A stretch of 54,899 nucleotides of DNA from Kineococcus sp. TRM81007. GTDB lineage: Bacteria; Actinomycetota; Actinomycetes; Actinomycetales; Kineococcaceae. Shown here in pieces: positions 35,296-43,510 of this stretch; within the stretch, counting starts at the first letter, position 1; each line of letters opens with the position of its first letter. Location of the stretch: the NCBI RefSeq assembly GCF_022669155.1, contig NZ_JALBVB010000043.1, forward strand, positions 46,847 to 101,745, read 5' to 3'. The notes beneath the pieces were generated by a model. It was not told where the DNA came from. It was given only the letters and a program-made list of their open reading frames with translations, and did not search any database. A program made the position numbers and the translations under genes.

Positions 35296-36912
35296 TCAGT
35301 AGCGGAACCGTGCGACGAGGGCGCTCAGCTCCCGGGAGGTGCGGGCGAGGTCGGCGCTGGTCTGCTGCGACTCGGTGACCGCCTGGGCGGTGGAGGAGGC
35401 GGCGTCGGCGACCCCGGCGATGTTGGTGGCGATGTCCCCGGAGGACGCGGCGGCCGCGGCGACGTTGCGGTTCATCTCCGCCGTCGTGGCGGTCTGCTCC
35501 TCCACCGCGGACGAGATCGTCACCTGGAAGTCGTTGATGCGGCCGATGATGGCGGAGATCTCCCCGATCGCCCCCACGGCGCCGGCGGCGTCGGACTGGA
35601 TGGTCTGCACGCGCCGGGAGATGTCGTCGGTGGCGCGGGCGGTCTGCTGGGCCAGCTCCTTCACCTCGCCGGCGACGACGGCGAAGCCCTTGCCCATCTC
35701 CCCGGCCCGGGCGGCCTCGATGGTGGCGTTCAGCGCCAGCAGGTTCGTCTGCTCCGCGATCGCGGTGATGGCCTTGACGACCGAGCCGATCTCCTGCGAG
35801 GACTCGCCCAGCGCGGCGATCGTGCGGCTGGTGGACTCCGCGACCTGCACGGCCTCGGAGGCCACGCGGGCGGCCTCGTCGGTGTTGGAGGAGATCTCGC
35901 GGATCGAGGCGCCCATCTCCTCCGAGCCGGCGGCGACCGTCTGGACGGTGGAGGAGACCTCCTCGGCGGCGCCGGAGACCACACCCGCCTGCGCGGAGGT
36001 CTCCTCCGCACCGGCGGCGATCTGGGTGGAGATCGCCGACATCTGCTGCGCGGAGGCAGCGACACCCGCGGAGGCGGTGTCGATGGTGCCGACCAGCTCG
36101 CGCAGCTGCGCGGTCGCGGTGTCCAGCGACTGGGCGGTGCGGCCCACCTCGTCGTGCGAGGTCAGCCCCGCGGTGCGGGTGAGGTCGCCGTCCTTGAGGC
36201 CGTCGGCGACCGCCTGGACCTTGCCCAGGCCGGCGGCGATGGAGCGGGCGATCGCGGCGCCGGCGGCCAGCGCCACGGTGATGCCCACGGCCAGCAGCAC
36301 CAGCACGGTGGTGCGGCTGTCGGTGTAGGTCTCCTCGACGTCGGCGGCGAGCTGGTCGACGGTGGCGTTCTCGATGTCGCGCAGCGTCGCGAGGGTCTCG
36401 TTCATGACGTCGGTGTGCTCGCCGAGCTGCTCCTGCACCTCGTCGACCCGGCGGAGGTCGCCGGCGCGGCTGGCGGGCACGCCCTCGGCGTCGCGCAGCT
36501 CGTTGTAGGCGACCCAGGCGTCCTCGAAGGCCCGCACGTGCTCCTCGCGACCGGTCTGGTCGGTGCTCTTGTAGGCGGCCAGCGCCTCCTCCACCGCGGC
36601 GCGGTCGGCGGTGAGCTGCTGCTCCCTGTCGGCCTTGGCCGCCGGCTCGGTGCTGAGGACGTGGCTGAGGAAGTCGATGCGGGCCTCGCGGAACTCGATC
36701 GCGACGTCGTCGAGAGCGCGGATCGCGGTGAACCCGTCCTCGTCCATGTGCGCGGCGCTGTCCCGCACCGCGCCCAGGGAGCGCAGTCCCGTCACGCCGA
36801 CGAGGACGCCGACCAGCGCGGCCAGGGCCACGGCGGCGAGGACCTTCACGGCGATGCCGCGGTCGGCCCACCACGCACCGGCCTTCGCGCGGTGGGGGTT
36901 GTTCGCGTTCAC
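35296..36912 (-). CDS. Methyl-accepting chemotaxis protein
   Basis: 538-aa transmembrane chemoreceptor. Membrane segments at about 18-40 and 201-222 flank an extracytoplasmic region of about 160 residues that looks like a four-helix bundle (4HB_MCP). A HAMP domain follows, then the long coiled-coil signalling domain with the conserved hairpin tip [19 protein letters not shown] and [10 protein letters not shown]. There is no C-terminal CheR/CheB tether. GTG 36912 has GGAGG about 6 nt upstream. The gene implies a motile organism; the ligand is unknown. Confidence 0.94.
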   Translation of the reverse strand: MNANNPHRAKAGAWWADRGIAVKVLAAVALAALVGVLVGVTGLRSLGAVRDSAAHMDEDGFTAIRALDDVAIEFREARIDFLSHVLSTEPAAKADREQQLTADRAAVEEALAAYKSTDQTGREEHVRAFEDAWVAYNELRDAEGVPASRAGDLRRVDEVQEQLGEHTDVMNETLATLRDIENATVDQLAADVEETYTDSRTTVLVLLAVGITVALAAGAAIARSIAAGLGKVQAVADGLKDGDLTRTAGLTSHDEVGRTAQSLDTATAQLRELVGTIDTASAGVAASAQQMSAISTQIAAGAEETSAQAGVVSGAAEEVSSTVQTVAAGSEEMGASIREISSNTDEAARVASEAVQVAESTSRTIAALGESSQEIGSVVKAITAIAEQTNLLALNATIEAARAGEMGKGFAVVAGEVKELAQQTARATDDISRRVQTIQSDAAGAVGAIGEISAIIGRINDFQVTISSAVEEQTATTAEMNRNVAAAAASSGDIATNIAGVADAASSTAQAVTESQQTSADLARTSRELSALVARFRY

Positions 36913-37038
36913 AGGTGCCTCCGAACGGGGGACGATCGTTTCCGGCCCTTGCATCGGCAACTACCGTGGCGGGCTGGAGGACCGGTGCCCGGAGCACCGA
37001 CCACGAGCGCGCCCCCGGGTCGCGCCGGCGGCCGTGCG

Positions 37039-37749
37039 TCAGCCGGTGAGGGAGACGTCGCGCAGCAGGGGGCCCAGGAGCCCGGCGTCGGAGGGCGGTC
37101 CCGCGTCGGCCGGCGGCAGCACCCGGGTGCCCGCGGCGGCCGCCGCGCGGCGCACCGCGGCGGTGAACTCCGGCCCCGCCCAGCGGGCGTCCAGGACCTC
37201 CACGCCGCCGGCCAGCAGCGCCGTGGTGGCCGGGTCGCCCGGCAGCGCGGCCGCGGCCCCGTCGCCGAACTCCGCCACCACGGCGTCGGCCAGCCGCTCC
37301 AGGGGCCCTGCGCCGGTCAGCACGCACGAACCGCCGGCGGCAAGGACGGCCATCGTGCTGCGCACGGTCGGCAGCAGCCGGCCGCCGCCCAGGACGCCCA
37401 CCACCGAGGGCGGGGCGCTGCCGGGCAGCCTGGGCACGAGCAGGTCCAGCTTGTCGGCCCACCCGGCCCAGCGGACCGCCGCGTCGATGCAGTAGTCGAC
37501 CGCCGCCAGCGCCTCGGAGAGCCGGCAGCGCTCCGTGCGGCGCACCAGCTCCACGAGCTCGGTCCGCCGCGCCTCCAGGTCCACCGCGACGGACAGCAGG
37601 GCGCGCCCGCGCACCAGGGGGGCTGCGGCGCCGGTGGCGGCGGCCGCCCCGACCGCGGCCGCCAGCACCTTGCGCACCACGTCCTCGCCCACGCCCGGCT
37701 CCGGGGCGGGGTCCGTGCCGGGCTGCGAGCCCGCTGCCCGGTCAGCCAC
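37039..37749 (-). CDS. Truncated aldehyde-dehydrogenase-like protein (pseudoenzyme)
   Basis: 236 aa, overlapping the upstream ALDH-like gene by 8 nt. It contains the ALDH landmark AVRWAGWADKLDLL and a following Rossmann-like stretch (PPSVVGVLGGGRLLPTVRSTMAVLAAGGSCVLTGAG). It stops before the catalytic-cysteine domain would appear, so it equals only the N-terminal half of an ALDH. The Asn of the usual PWNxP motif and the NAD-binding Lys are absent. The reading frame and codon bias look intact, so this is probably a retained protein and not random decay. Function unknown; a complex with the neighbouring paralogue is possible. Confidence 0.65.
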   Translation of the reverse strand: MADRAAGSQPGTDPAPEPGVGEDVVRKVLAAAVGAAAATGAAAPLVRGRALLSVAVDLEARRTELVELVRRTERCRLSEALAAVDYCIDAAVRWAGWADKLDLLVPRLPGSAPPSVVGVLGGGRLLPTVRSTMAVLAAGGSCVLTGAGPLERLADAVVAEFGDGAAAALPGDPATTALLAGGVEVLDARWAGPEFTAAVRRAAAAAGTRVLPPADAGPPSDAGLLGPLLRDVSLTG

Positions 37750-39124
37750 GGCAGGCCCGCAGCAGCAACCGCGCGTCCAGGCGCGCGTCCGGGCCCGCCG
37801 GCGCGTCCAGGCCCAGGCGCTCGCGGTGCGCACCGGCCAGCCAGCCGCGCCGCTCGGGACCGCTCGGGCCCCACACGGTGACGGCGGTGGCCTCCGCCAG
37901 CAGCGTGCGCGGGTCCACGCCGTCGCGCACCGTGCGCACGCCCAGGACGGGCCCCGGCGGGGGCGGCAGGGTGCGCCGGCCGGTGGCGACGACGGCCGGA
38001 GCCGCCCACCAGCCACCGGCGGGCAGTCCCGCGGGCACGGCGGCCACGCCGTTCACCGCGGCGGCCTCGCGCGCCACCTCCGGCGACGGGCACGGGCCGA
38101 CGCGGGTGGTGCGCTCCAGCGGGTCCCCGACGCGCAGGGCCGCCGCGGCGGCGTCCAGCCGGGCCACCACCGCCTCGGCGAGCGGTTCGACCACGAGCAC
38201 CCGCGAACCGCCGGGACGGCCGTGGGCGCCGTCGGCCAGACCGGCCAGCAGCGCGGGCAGCACCGCGTCCAGGTCCGCACCGGCCAGCACCACGTCCACG
38301 GCCGTGGTGTCGCGGTCGGCCACCAGGGGCGTGCCGCGGTCGGCGAGGTCGAGGGCGAGTTCGCGCAGCTGCTCCGCGGTGCCGTCCGCGCGCACCGCGA
38401 GCAGCCCGTCGGCCTCCCACAGCACGGCGTCGGCGACCGGGTCGCGCCCCGGGGCGCTGGCCACGAGCCCGTCGGGCAGGCCGGCGTCGGCGCAGGCGCG
38501 CACGACCCGCTCGGCCACGGGCGCGGACTGCGCGTCGGGGCGCAGCAGCACCCCGGCGCCCGCGGCCAGCCCGGCGGCCACGGCGGTGAGGACCGCCGCC
38601 GGGGTGCTGCGCCACGTGGTGAGGACGGCGACGGCGCCACCGGTGCCGGGCCGGGCGCCGAGGGCGTCGAGCTTGTCGGCCCACCCGGCGGTGGAGAAGG
38701 CGGCGTCGAGCAGCCGGGGCCCGTCCACGGCGAGGCCGGTGGCCACGGGGCGCCCGGTGGTCAGGGCGCGGGTGACGGCCAGGGGGTGGACGTGGTCGGC
38801 GAGGACGTCGGCGAGGGTGAACAGGTGGCGGGCCCGGTCCTCACCGCTGAGCCAGGCCCACTCGGCGCGGCTGACGGCGACGACGCGCTCGAGGAGGCGG
38901 GTGAGGACGCCGTGGGCGGTGTCGGCGACGGCGAGGAGGTGCTCGCCGGTGGCGGGTGCGGCGACGTCGGTGCGGGGAGAGGTGCCGTCGCCCCCGGTGG
39001 CGGTCAGCTCGGCGGGCAGCGCGGCGAGGGAGGCGTCCTCGCGCGGGGGGCCCTGTGCGCGCCCCGGCTGCTCGCGGAGGTGCCGGGGCGCCCTCCCCGA
39101 TGCTTCCGGTAGTTGCGACGTCAC
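37742..39124 (-). CDS. Aldehyde-dehydrogenase-like protein lacking catalytic residues
   Basis: 460 aa with an ALDH-superfamily layout: PATGEHLLAVADTA, FSTAGWADKLDAL, VLLRPDAQSAPVAERVVRACADAGLPDGLV, GADLDAVLPALLAGLADG, GSRVLVVEPLAEAVVARLDAAAAALRVGDPLE. The catalytic residues are replaced: PWN reads TTWRS, the VVLKP lysine is Arg (VLLRP), the ELGG glutamate region reads DRGTPLVADRD, and the GQ-C-C segment reads AHGRPGG with no cysteine. It is thus a full-length ALDH fold without the catalytic Asn, Lys, Glu or Cys. GTG 39124 has no ribosome site but TAGACT lies 8 nt upstream. It overlaps a shorter ALDH-like gene downstream. Confidence 0.7.
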   Translation of the reverse strand: MTSQLPEASGRAPRHLREQPGRAQGPPREDASLAALPAELTATGGDGTSPRTDVAAPATGEHLLAVADTAHGVLTRLLERVVAVSRAEWAWLSGEDRARHLFTLADVLADHVHPLAVTRALTTGRPVATGLAVDGPRLLDAAFSTAGWADKLDALGARPGTGGAVAVLTTWRSTPAAVLTAVAAGLAAGAGVLLRPDAQSAPVAERVVRACADAGLPDGLVASAPGRDPVADAVLWEADGLLAVRADGTAEQLRELALDLADRGTPLVADRDTTAVDVVLAGADLDAVLPALLAGLADGAHGRPGGSRVLVVEPLAEAVVARLDAAAAALRVGDPLERTTRVGPCPSPEVAREAAAVNGVAAVPAGLPAGGWWAAPAVVATGRRTLPPPPGPVLGVRTVRDGVDPRTLLAEATAVTVWGPSGPERRGWLAGAHRERLGLDAPAGPDARLDARLLLRACRG

Positions 39125-39132
39125 GGTGCGTA

Positions 39133-39138
39133 AGTCTA
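39133..39138 (-). promoter_or_regulatory. -10-like hexamer of the ALDH-like operon
   Basis: TAGACT on the minus strand, 8 nt before the GTG at 39124. Confidence 0.45.
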
Positions 39139-39152
39139 CTGAGGTGCGGCTC

Positions 39153-39184
39153 GATTCCCGGGGTGAACGCCGCACTGGCAGGGT
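39153..39184 (+). promoter_or_regulatory. Candidate promoter of the PHP gene
   Basis: GATTCCC (39153-39159), 17 nt, then TGGCAGGGT ending at 39184, 6 nt before the GTG. The same two blocks occur before the DapA-like gene at 50.9 kb. Confidence 0.4.
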
Positions 39185-39190
39185 GGGGCC

Positions 39191-40744
39191 GTGCACTCCC
39201 ACGGCCCGTCCGCCCCGCCCCCGCCCGTCTGGGAGAGCGTCGCCGCCTCCGACGGCGACACCCGGGACTTCGCCTGGTACGCCGGGGACCACCACATCCA
39301 CACCACGTTCTCCCGCGACGCCATGTACGGCGTGGACGACCAGGTGCGGCGCGCGCGCGAGTGCGGGCTGGACTGGATGGTCATCACCGACCACGGCGGC
39401 CCGGACCACGCCAAGCAGTCCGTGGCGCTGCAGACCCCGCTCATCGCCGAGGCCCGCCGCCGGCACCCCGTGCTGGTGTTCCAGGGCATGGAGTGGAACG
39501 TCCCCGGCGCCGAGCACGCCACGTTCATCGCCCCCGACCACGAGGGCACCCCGGACCTGCTGGAACGCTTCGAGCGGATGTTCGACGGCGACGTGCTCGC
39601 CGCCGCCTCCAACCCCGGTGGCCCGCGCCTCATCGAGCACTCCGTGCAGGGCGGCCCGGAGGCCGAGCGGCTGGGGCTGGACGCGCTCGCCTGGCTCGTG
39701 GAGGAGCTGCGAACCGGTGAGGTCGGTGAGGCGCTGGTCCTGTCGAACCACCCGATGCGCACCGGGCGCGTCTCGCCGTCGAAGGTGCGCGGGTGGCGCG
39801 ACGCCGCCCCGGGCGTGTTCGTCGGCTGGGAGGGCGCCCCCGGCCACCAGGCCGCGGCGCTGCCGGCGCCGCTGGGCCGCGGCCGCGGGCGCGGGCAGTA
39901 CGACGAGTCGCCGGGCCGGTGGTCGTTCCCCGGGTACGACCTGGACCAGTACCGCACCTGGGGCGGTTTCGACGCCGCCACCGCGCGGGTCGGCGGGTTG
40001 TGGGACTCCCTGCTCGCCGAGGGCCTGCCGTGGTGGATCACCGCGAACTCCGACAACCACTTCGACCACGGCGACACCGTCGTCGTGGGGAACCCCGAGC
40101 GTGAGTTCTACGTCCAGCACGGCCACCGGGGGACGCCGGTGGACTCCGGTGTCGTGCAGCACGGGTACGTGGACTTCGCGCCCGGGTTCTACTCGCGCAC
40201 CTGCGTGGGCGCGGTGCGCCGCGACTACCGCTCCGTCATGGCGGCGCTGCGCTCCGGCCGGGTGTTCGTCGTGCACGGCGGTCTCGTGCGCGCCGTCGAG
40301 GCCCGGGTCCGCCCCGGCGGCCAGGGACCCGGTGTCACGTTCGGCGCGCGCACCACCGTGCGCCGCGGCGGCGACGTGGAGGTGGAACTGCTCGTCGACC
40401 CCGCCACCGAGCCCAACGGCGGCGGGGAGGTGCCGCGCTCCGCGCGCTGGGACGTGATCGTCGGCACCGTCACCGGCCGCGTGGCCGACACCGAGCGCGA
40501 CCTGTGGCAGGCCCCCGGCACCCGCGTGGTGGAGAGCTTCGAGGTGCCCGCGAACGCCCGCGGGCGCCAGCGGTTCGCCGTGACGCTGCGCGGGGTGGAG
40601 GACCCGTTCTACGTGCGGTTCCGAGGTGGCGACGGCCGGCACACCGACGCCGACGGGCACCCGCTGGTGGACCGCATCGGTGACTCCGACCCGTGGGACG
40701 ACCTGTGGTGCTACACGAACCCGGTGTTCGTCGACGTGGAGTGA
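39191..40744 (+). CDS. PHP-domain metal-dependent phosphoesterase-like protein
   Basis: 517 aa. The PHP metal motifs are clear: DHHIHTTFS (H35, H37), TDHGG (66-70), VFQGMEWNVPG, and further histidines in EHATFIAPDHEG, SNHPMR and NSDNHFDHGD. Residues about 370-500 form a separate beta-rich region. No signal peptide, so probably cytoplasmic. The family includes histidinol phosphatase, polymerase-linked and oligonucleotide/phosphoester hydrolases; this length and C-terminal region differ from those, so the substrate is open. GTG 39191 was chosen from the leaderless promoter spacing and because the PHP domain begins soon after. Confidence 0.85.
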   Translation: MHSHGPSAPPPPVWESVAASDGDTRDFAWYAGDHHIHTTFSRDAMYGVDDQVRRARECGLDWMVITDHGGPDHAKQSVALQTPLIAEARRRHPVLVFQGMEWNVPGAEHATFIAPDHEGTPDLLERFERMFDGDVLAAASNPGGPRLIEHSVQGGPEAERLGLDALAWLVEELRTGEVGEALVLSNHPMRTGRVSPSKVRGWRDAAPGVFVGWEGAPGHQAAALPAPLGRGRGRGQYDESPGRWSFPGYDLDQYRTWGGFDAATARVGGLWDSLLAEGLPWWITANSDNHFDHGDTVVVGNPEREFYVQHGHRGTPVDSGVVQHGYVDFAPGFYSRTCVGAVRRDYRSVMAALRSGRVFVVHGGLVRAVEARVRPGGQGPGVTFGARTTVRRGGDVEVELLVDPATEPNGGGEVPRSARWDVIVGTVTGRVADTERDLWQAPGTRVVESFEVPANARGRQRFAVTLRGVEDPFYVRFRGGDGRHTDADGHPLVDRIGDSDPWDDLWCYTNPVFVDVE

Positions 40745-40760
40745 CGAGCGCCCCGCCGCC

Positions 40761-42014
40761 TCAGAACGCGGAGCGGGGCACCCCTTGCCCGGGGTCGACG
40801 CGCGCGGGCCCGCCGGGGGAGGGGCGCACGTCGACGTCGAAGATCGCCGTGGGCAGGTACACCGTGGCGCAGGAGTTCGGGATGTCGACCACGCCGGAGA
40901 ACCGCCCCTCGATCGGTGCGGCGCCGAGGATCACGTACGCCTGCTCCGGGGTCCACCCGAACTTCGTCAGGTAGTCGATGGCGTGCAGGCACGCGCGCTG
41001 GTAGGCCAGCTGGGAGTCCAGGTAGCGCTGCTCGCCGTCGAGGGTCACCGACGTCCCGGAGAACGCCAGCCACTGGCTGTACTGCGGGTCGGTGTTCCCG
41101 GGCAGGAACACGGCGTTCTCCGTGATCCCGTAGGTCTCCATCCCGCCGCGGATGACGTCGACGTGCAGGTCGATGAACCCGCCCATCTCGATCGCGCCGC
41201 AGAAGGTGATCTCGCCGTCGCCCTGGGAGAAGTGCAGGTCGCCGACCGACAGGTTCGCCCCGTCCACGTAGACGGGGTAGAAGACGCGCGTGCCCTTGGT
41301 CAGGTTCTTGATGTCCTGGTTGCCGCCGTTCTCCCGCGGGGGTGCGGTGCGGGCCGCCTCGCCGGCGACGCGGTCGAACTCCGCGCCCTGCAGGCTCCCC
41401 AGGATCGCGTCCTGCGCCAGCGGTGGCAGCGCGAGCGGTGGCACGCGCTCGGGGTCGGTGGCGATGAGCGCACCCTCGCGGCGGTTCCAGCGCGCCAGCA
41501 GTTCCGCGGAGGGTGCGGTGCCCATGAGGCCGGGGTGCACGATGCCGGTGAACGACACCCCCGGGACGTGCCGGGAGGTCGCGGTCTGCCCCTGGAAGTC
41601 CCACACCGCCTTGTAGGCGTCCGGGAACTGGTCGGTGAGGAACCCGCCGCCGTTCTGCTTCGCGAAGATCCCCGTGTAGCCCCAGCCCTGCCCGGCCAGC
41701 GGCCCGGAGTCCTCCTGCGGGATCGGGCCCAGGTCGAGGATGTCCACGACCAGCAGGTCACCGGGCCGGGCGCCCTCCACGGCGATCGGCCCGCTGAGCG
41801 CGTGCACCCGCGACAGCGGGGCGTCCCTGATGTCGTCGGCGGAGTCGTCGTTCCGGATCGCCCCGTCGAACCACTCGCGGCAGTGCACCCGGAACGACGT
41901 GCCCGGCCGCACGTGGACCTGCGCGGGGATGTCGGGGTGCCACCGGTTGTGCCCGACGAGCTCCTGCTCGGTGAAGGGTTTCGTGGAGTCCAGCGGGAAG
42001 ACCACCTCGGGCAC
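40761..42014 (-). CDS. fmdA: Formamidase (acetamidase/formamidase family)
   Basis: 417-aa FmdA-type amidase that hydrolyses formamide (or acetamide) to formate and ammonia. Family blocks: HNRWHPDIPAQVHVRPGT, REWFDGAIRNDDSADDIRD, DLLVVDILDLGPIPQ, FPGVxxxG-like HVPGVSFTGIVHPGLMG, GGNQDIKNLTKGTRVFYPV and LHFSQGDGEI. The length equals known formamidases. GTG 42014 has GGAGG about 5 nt upstream. It lies 44 nt downstream of an FmdB-like gene, the standard fmdB-fmdA pairing, and may provide nitrogen. Confidence 0.93.
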   Translation of the reverse strand: MPEVVFPLDSTKPFTEQELVGHNRWHPDIPAQVHVRPGTSFRVHCREWFDGAIRNDDSADDIRDAPLSRVHALSGPIAVEGARPGDLLVVDILDLGPIPQEDSGPLAGQGWGYTGIFAKQNGGGFLTDQFPDAYKAVWDFQGQTATSRHVPGVSFTGIVHPGLMGTAPSAELLARWNRREGALIATDPERVPPLALPPLAQDAILGSLQGAEFDRVAGEAARTAPPRENGGNQDIKNLTKGTRVFYPVYVDGANLSVGDLHFSQGDGEITFCGAIEMGGFIDLHVDVIRGGMETYGITENAVFLPGNTDPQYSQWLAFSGTSVTLDGEQRYLDSQLAYQRACLHAIDYLTKFGWTPEQAYVILGAAPIEGRFSGVVDIPNSCATVYLPTAIFDVDVRPSPGGPARVDPGQGVPRSAF

Positions 42015-42058
42015 GTCGCCTCCTGGGTGTGCGCTGTTCGGGTCGGTGCGGAACCGCC

Positions 42059-42343
42059 TCAGGGGCGGGGGAGCCCGCGGTGCAGCGGGTTCACGGTGGT
42101 GGTGGTGCGCCGGCGCGCGGCCGGGGGTGGTGCGGTGACCACGTCGGGCGCCTCGCGGGTGCGTTCCGCGTCGTCCACCGCGCGCACCAGCGCGCGCGGC
42201 GCGAACGACAGCATCGGCCCGGTGAACGAACGCGGCGCCGGCCGCCCGCACGAGGGGCACTCGAACGTCGCGGGAGCGGTCCCGATGGGGCGGCTCACCT
42301 CCAGCGCGCCGTCCCGGTCGCACCGGTACTCGTACTGCGCCAC
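42059..42343 (-). CDS. FmdB-like zinc-ribbon protein
   Basis: 94 aa beginning QYEYRCDRDG and then FECPSCGRPAPR. This is the FmdB (CxxC_CxxC_SSSS) N-terminal zinc ribbon followed by a disordered Pro/Arg/Thr tail. The first knuckle has only one cysteine: C8-D-R-D11 in place of C-x2-C; the second (C29, C32) is intact. FmdB is thought to regulate or assist formamidase. GTG start with GGGAGG 4-5 nt upstream. Likely first gene of the fmdBA operon. Confidence 0.85.
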   Translation of the reverse strand: MAQYEYRCDRDGALEVSRPIGTAPATFECPSCGRPAPRSFTGPMLSFAPRALVRAVDDAERTREAPDVVTAPPPAARRRTTTTVNPLHRGLPRP

Positions 42344-42535
42344 GACACCTCCCGGAGCTGCGGACCGCCACGCCGTCGTGATCGCATGCTTCTCCGGTGC
42401 GCGTGGCGCGTCAAGGGCCGTGCCGCCACGAGTTCGCCGACCCGGTGGGGCGGGTTCCGCGCGCCCTCGTCACACTGGGCGCCGACCGCGACCCCGCCGG
42501 GCTCACCGCCGAGCCCCGCACCTGATGGAGGCCCC

Positions 42536-43432
42536 GTGACCAGCGACGCCGTCGTCGGCTCCTTCCCGTCCCCCGCGGACGGCCTGCCCCTGACCACGTA
42601 CCGCTGGGCGGACGTCCCCGGCGAGCCGCTGGGCGTGGTGCAGGTCGCGCACGGCCTGGCCGAGCACGGCCGCCGCTACGCGCGCCTTGCCGCGGCGCTC
42701 AACGCCGCCGGGTTCGTCGTCGCGGCGGACGACCACCGCGGTCACGGTTCCTCCACCGGACCCGGTGTTCCCCTCGGCGGTTTCGGGGAGGTGGGGTTCG
42801 CCGGTTTCACGGCCGACATCGCCCGGTACGGCGAGCTGCTGCGCGATGAGCACGGCGGGCTGCCGGTGTTCCTGCTCGCGCACTCCCTCGGCTCGATGGG
42901 CGCGCAGAACGTCCTGCTGGAGCGTTCCGACCTGTACGACGGCGTCGTCCTCAGCGGCTCCACCGCGCTGGACGGCCTGGTCGACGTCGTGCGCTCGCTG
43001 CCGGCGGACCAGCCGGGCCTGGCGGCGTTCAACGCGCCCTTCGAGGACCGCACCGGGTTCGAGTGGCTCAGCCGCGATCCCGCGGAGGTGGACGCCTACG
43101 TCGCCGACCCGCTGTGCGGGTTCGCCACCGACGAGGCGATCCTCGCCGGTGCCCTGGCCACCGCTGCCGCGACCGCCGACCCCGCCCGGCTCGCCGGTGT
43201 CCGCGCCGACCTGCCCGTGCTCGTCGTCAGCGGCACCGAGGACCCCGTCGGCGGCACCGGCGGCGACCTGCTGGTGCGTCTCGTGGAGCGCTACCGCGCC
43301 GCCGGGCTGCGGAACGTGACGCTGGAGCTGCTGCCCGGTGCGCGGCACGAGGTGTTCAACGAGACGAACCGCGAGGAGGTCACCGCGCTCGTGGTGGCGT
43401 GGCTGCGGGAGCGGGCCCGCGCCGCCCGGTGA
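42536..43432 (+). CDS. Alpha/beta hydrolase (monoacylglycerol-lipase-like)
   Basis: 298-aa serine hydrolase. VQVAHGLAEHGRRYARLAAALNAAGF is the lipase/lysophospholipase lid-proximal motif; DDHRGHGSS follows; the nucleophile elbow reads AHSLGS; the acid is in VVSGTEDPVGG and the histidine in GARHEVFNE. No signal peptide. GTG 42536 with GGAGG 4 nt upstream. Probably hydrolyses a monoacylglycerol or lysophospholipid-type ester. Convergent with the phosphosugar mutase. Confidence 0.9.
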   Translation: MTSDAVVGSFPSPADGLPLTTYRWADVPGEPLGVVQVAHGLAEHGRRYARLAAALNAAGFVVAADDHRGHGSSTGPGVPLGGFGEVGFAGFTADIARYGELLRDEHGGLPVFLLAHSLGSMGAQNVLLERSDLYDGVVLSGSTALDGLVDVVRSLPADQPGLAAFNAPFEDRTGFEWLSRDPAEVDAYVADPLCGFATDEAILAGALATAAATADPARLAGVRADLPVLVVSGTEDPVGGTGGDLLVRLVERYRAAGLRNVTLELLPGARHEVFNETNREEVTALVVAWLRERARAAR

Positions 43433-43468
43433 CCCCGCGACGGTGAGCGCTCGACCGTGCGAGACCAC

Positions 43469-43500
43469 GGGGGCGGCGGGGGCGGCGGGGGCGGCGGGGG
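43469..43500 (+). repeat. 9-bp G-rich tandem repeat, potential G-quadruplex
   Basis: Four runs of five G separated by CGGC, in the 78-bp gap between the convergent hydrolase and phosphosugar mutase stops. It satisfies the canonical G-quadruplex pattern (four G-runs, loops of 4) on the plus strand. Confidence 0.8.
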
Positions 43501-43510
43501 CGGCGGCGGG

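Noticed and set aside
37039-37749. Calling the short ALDH-like gene a frameshifted continuation of the 460-aa gene
   Set aside because: It repeats the N-terminal AGWADKL region and not the C-terminal half, so it is a second paralogue, not the missing end of the first.
42344-42535. Possible tRNA or small RNA in the gap before the alpha/beta hydrolase
   Set aside because: No cloverleaf, no T-loop consensus and no terminator-like hairpin could be seen.
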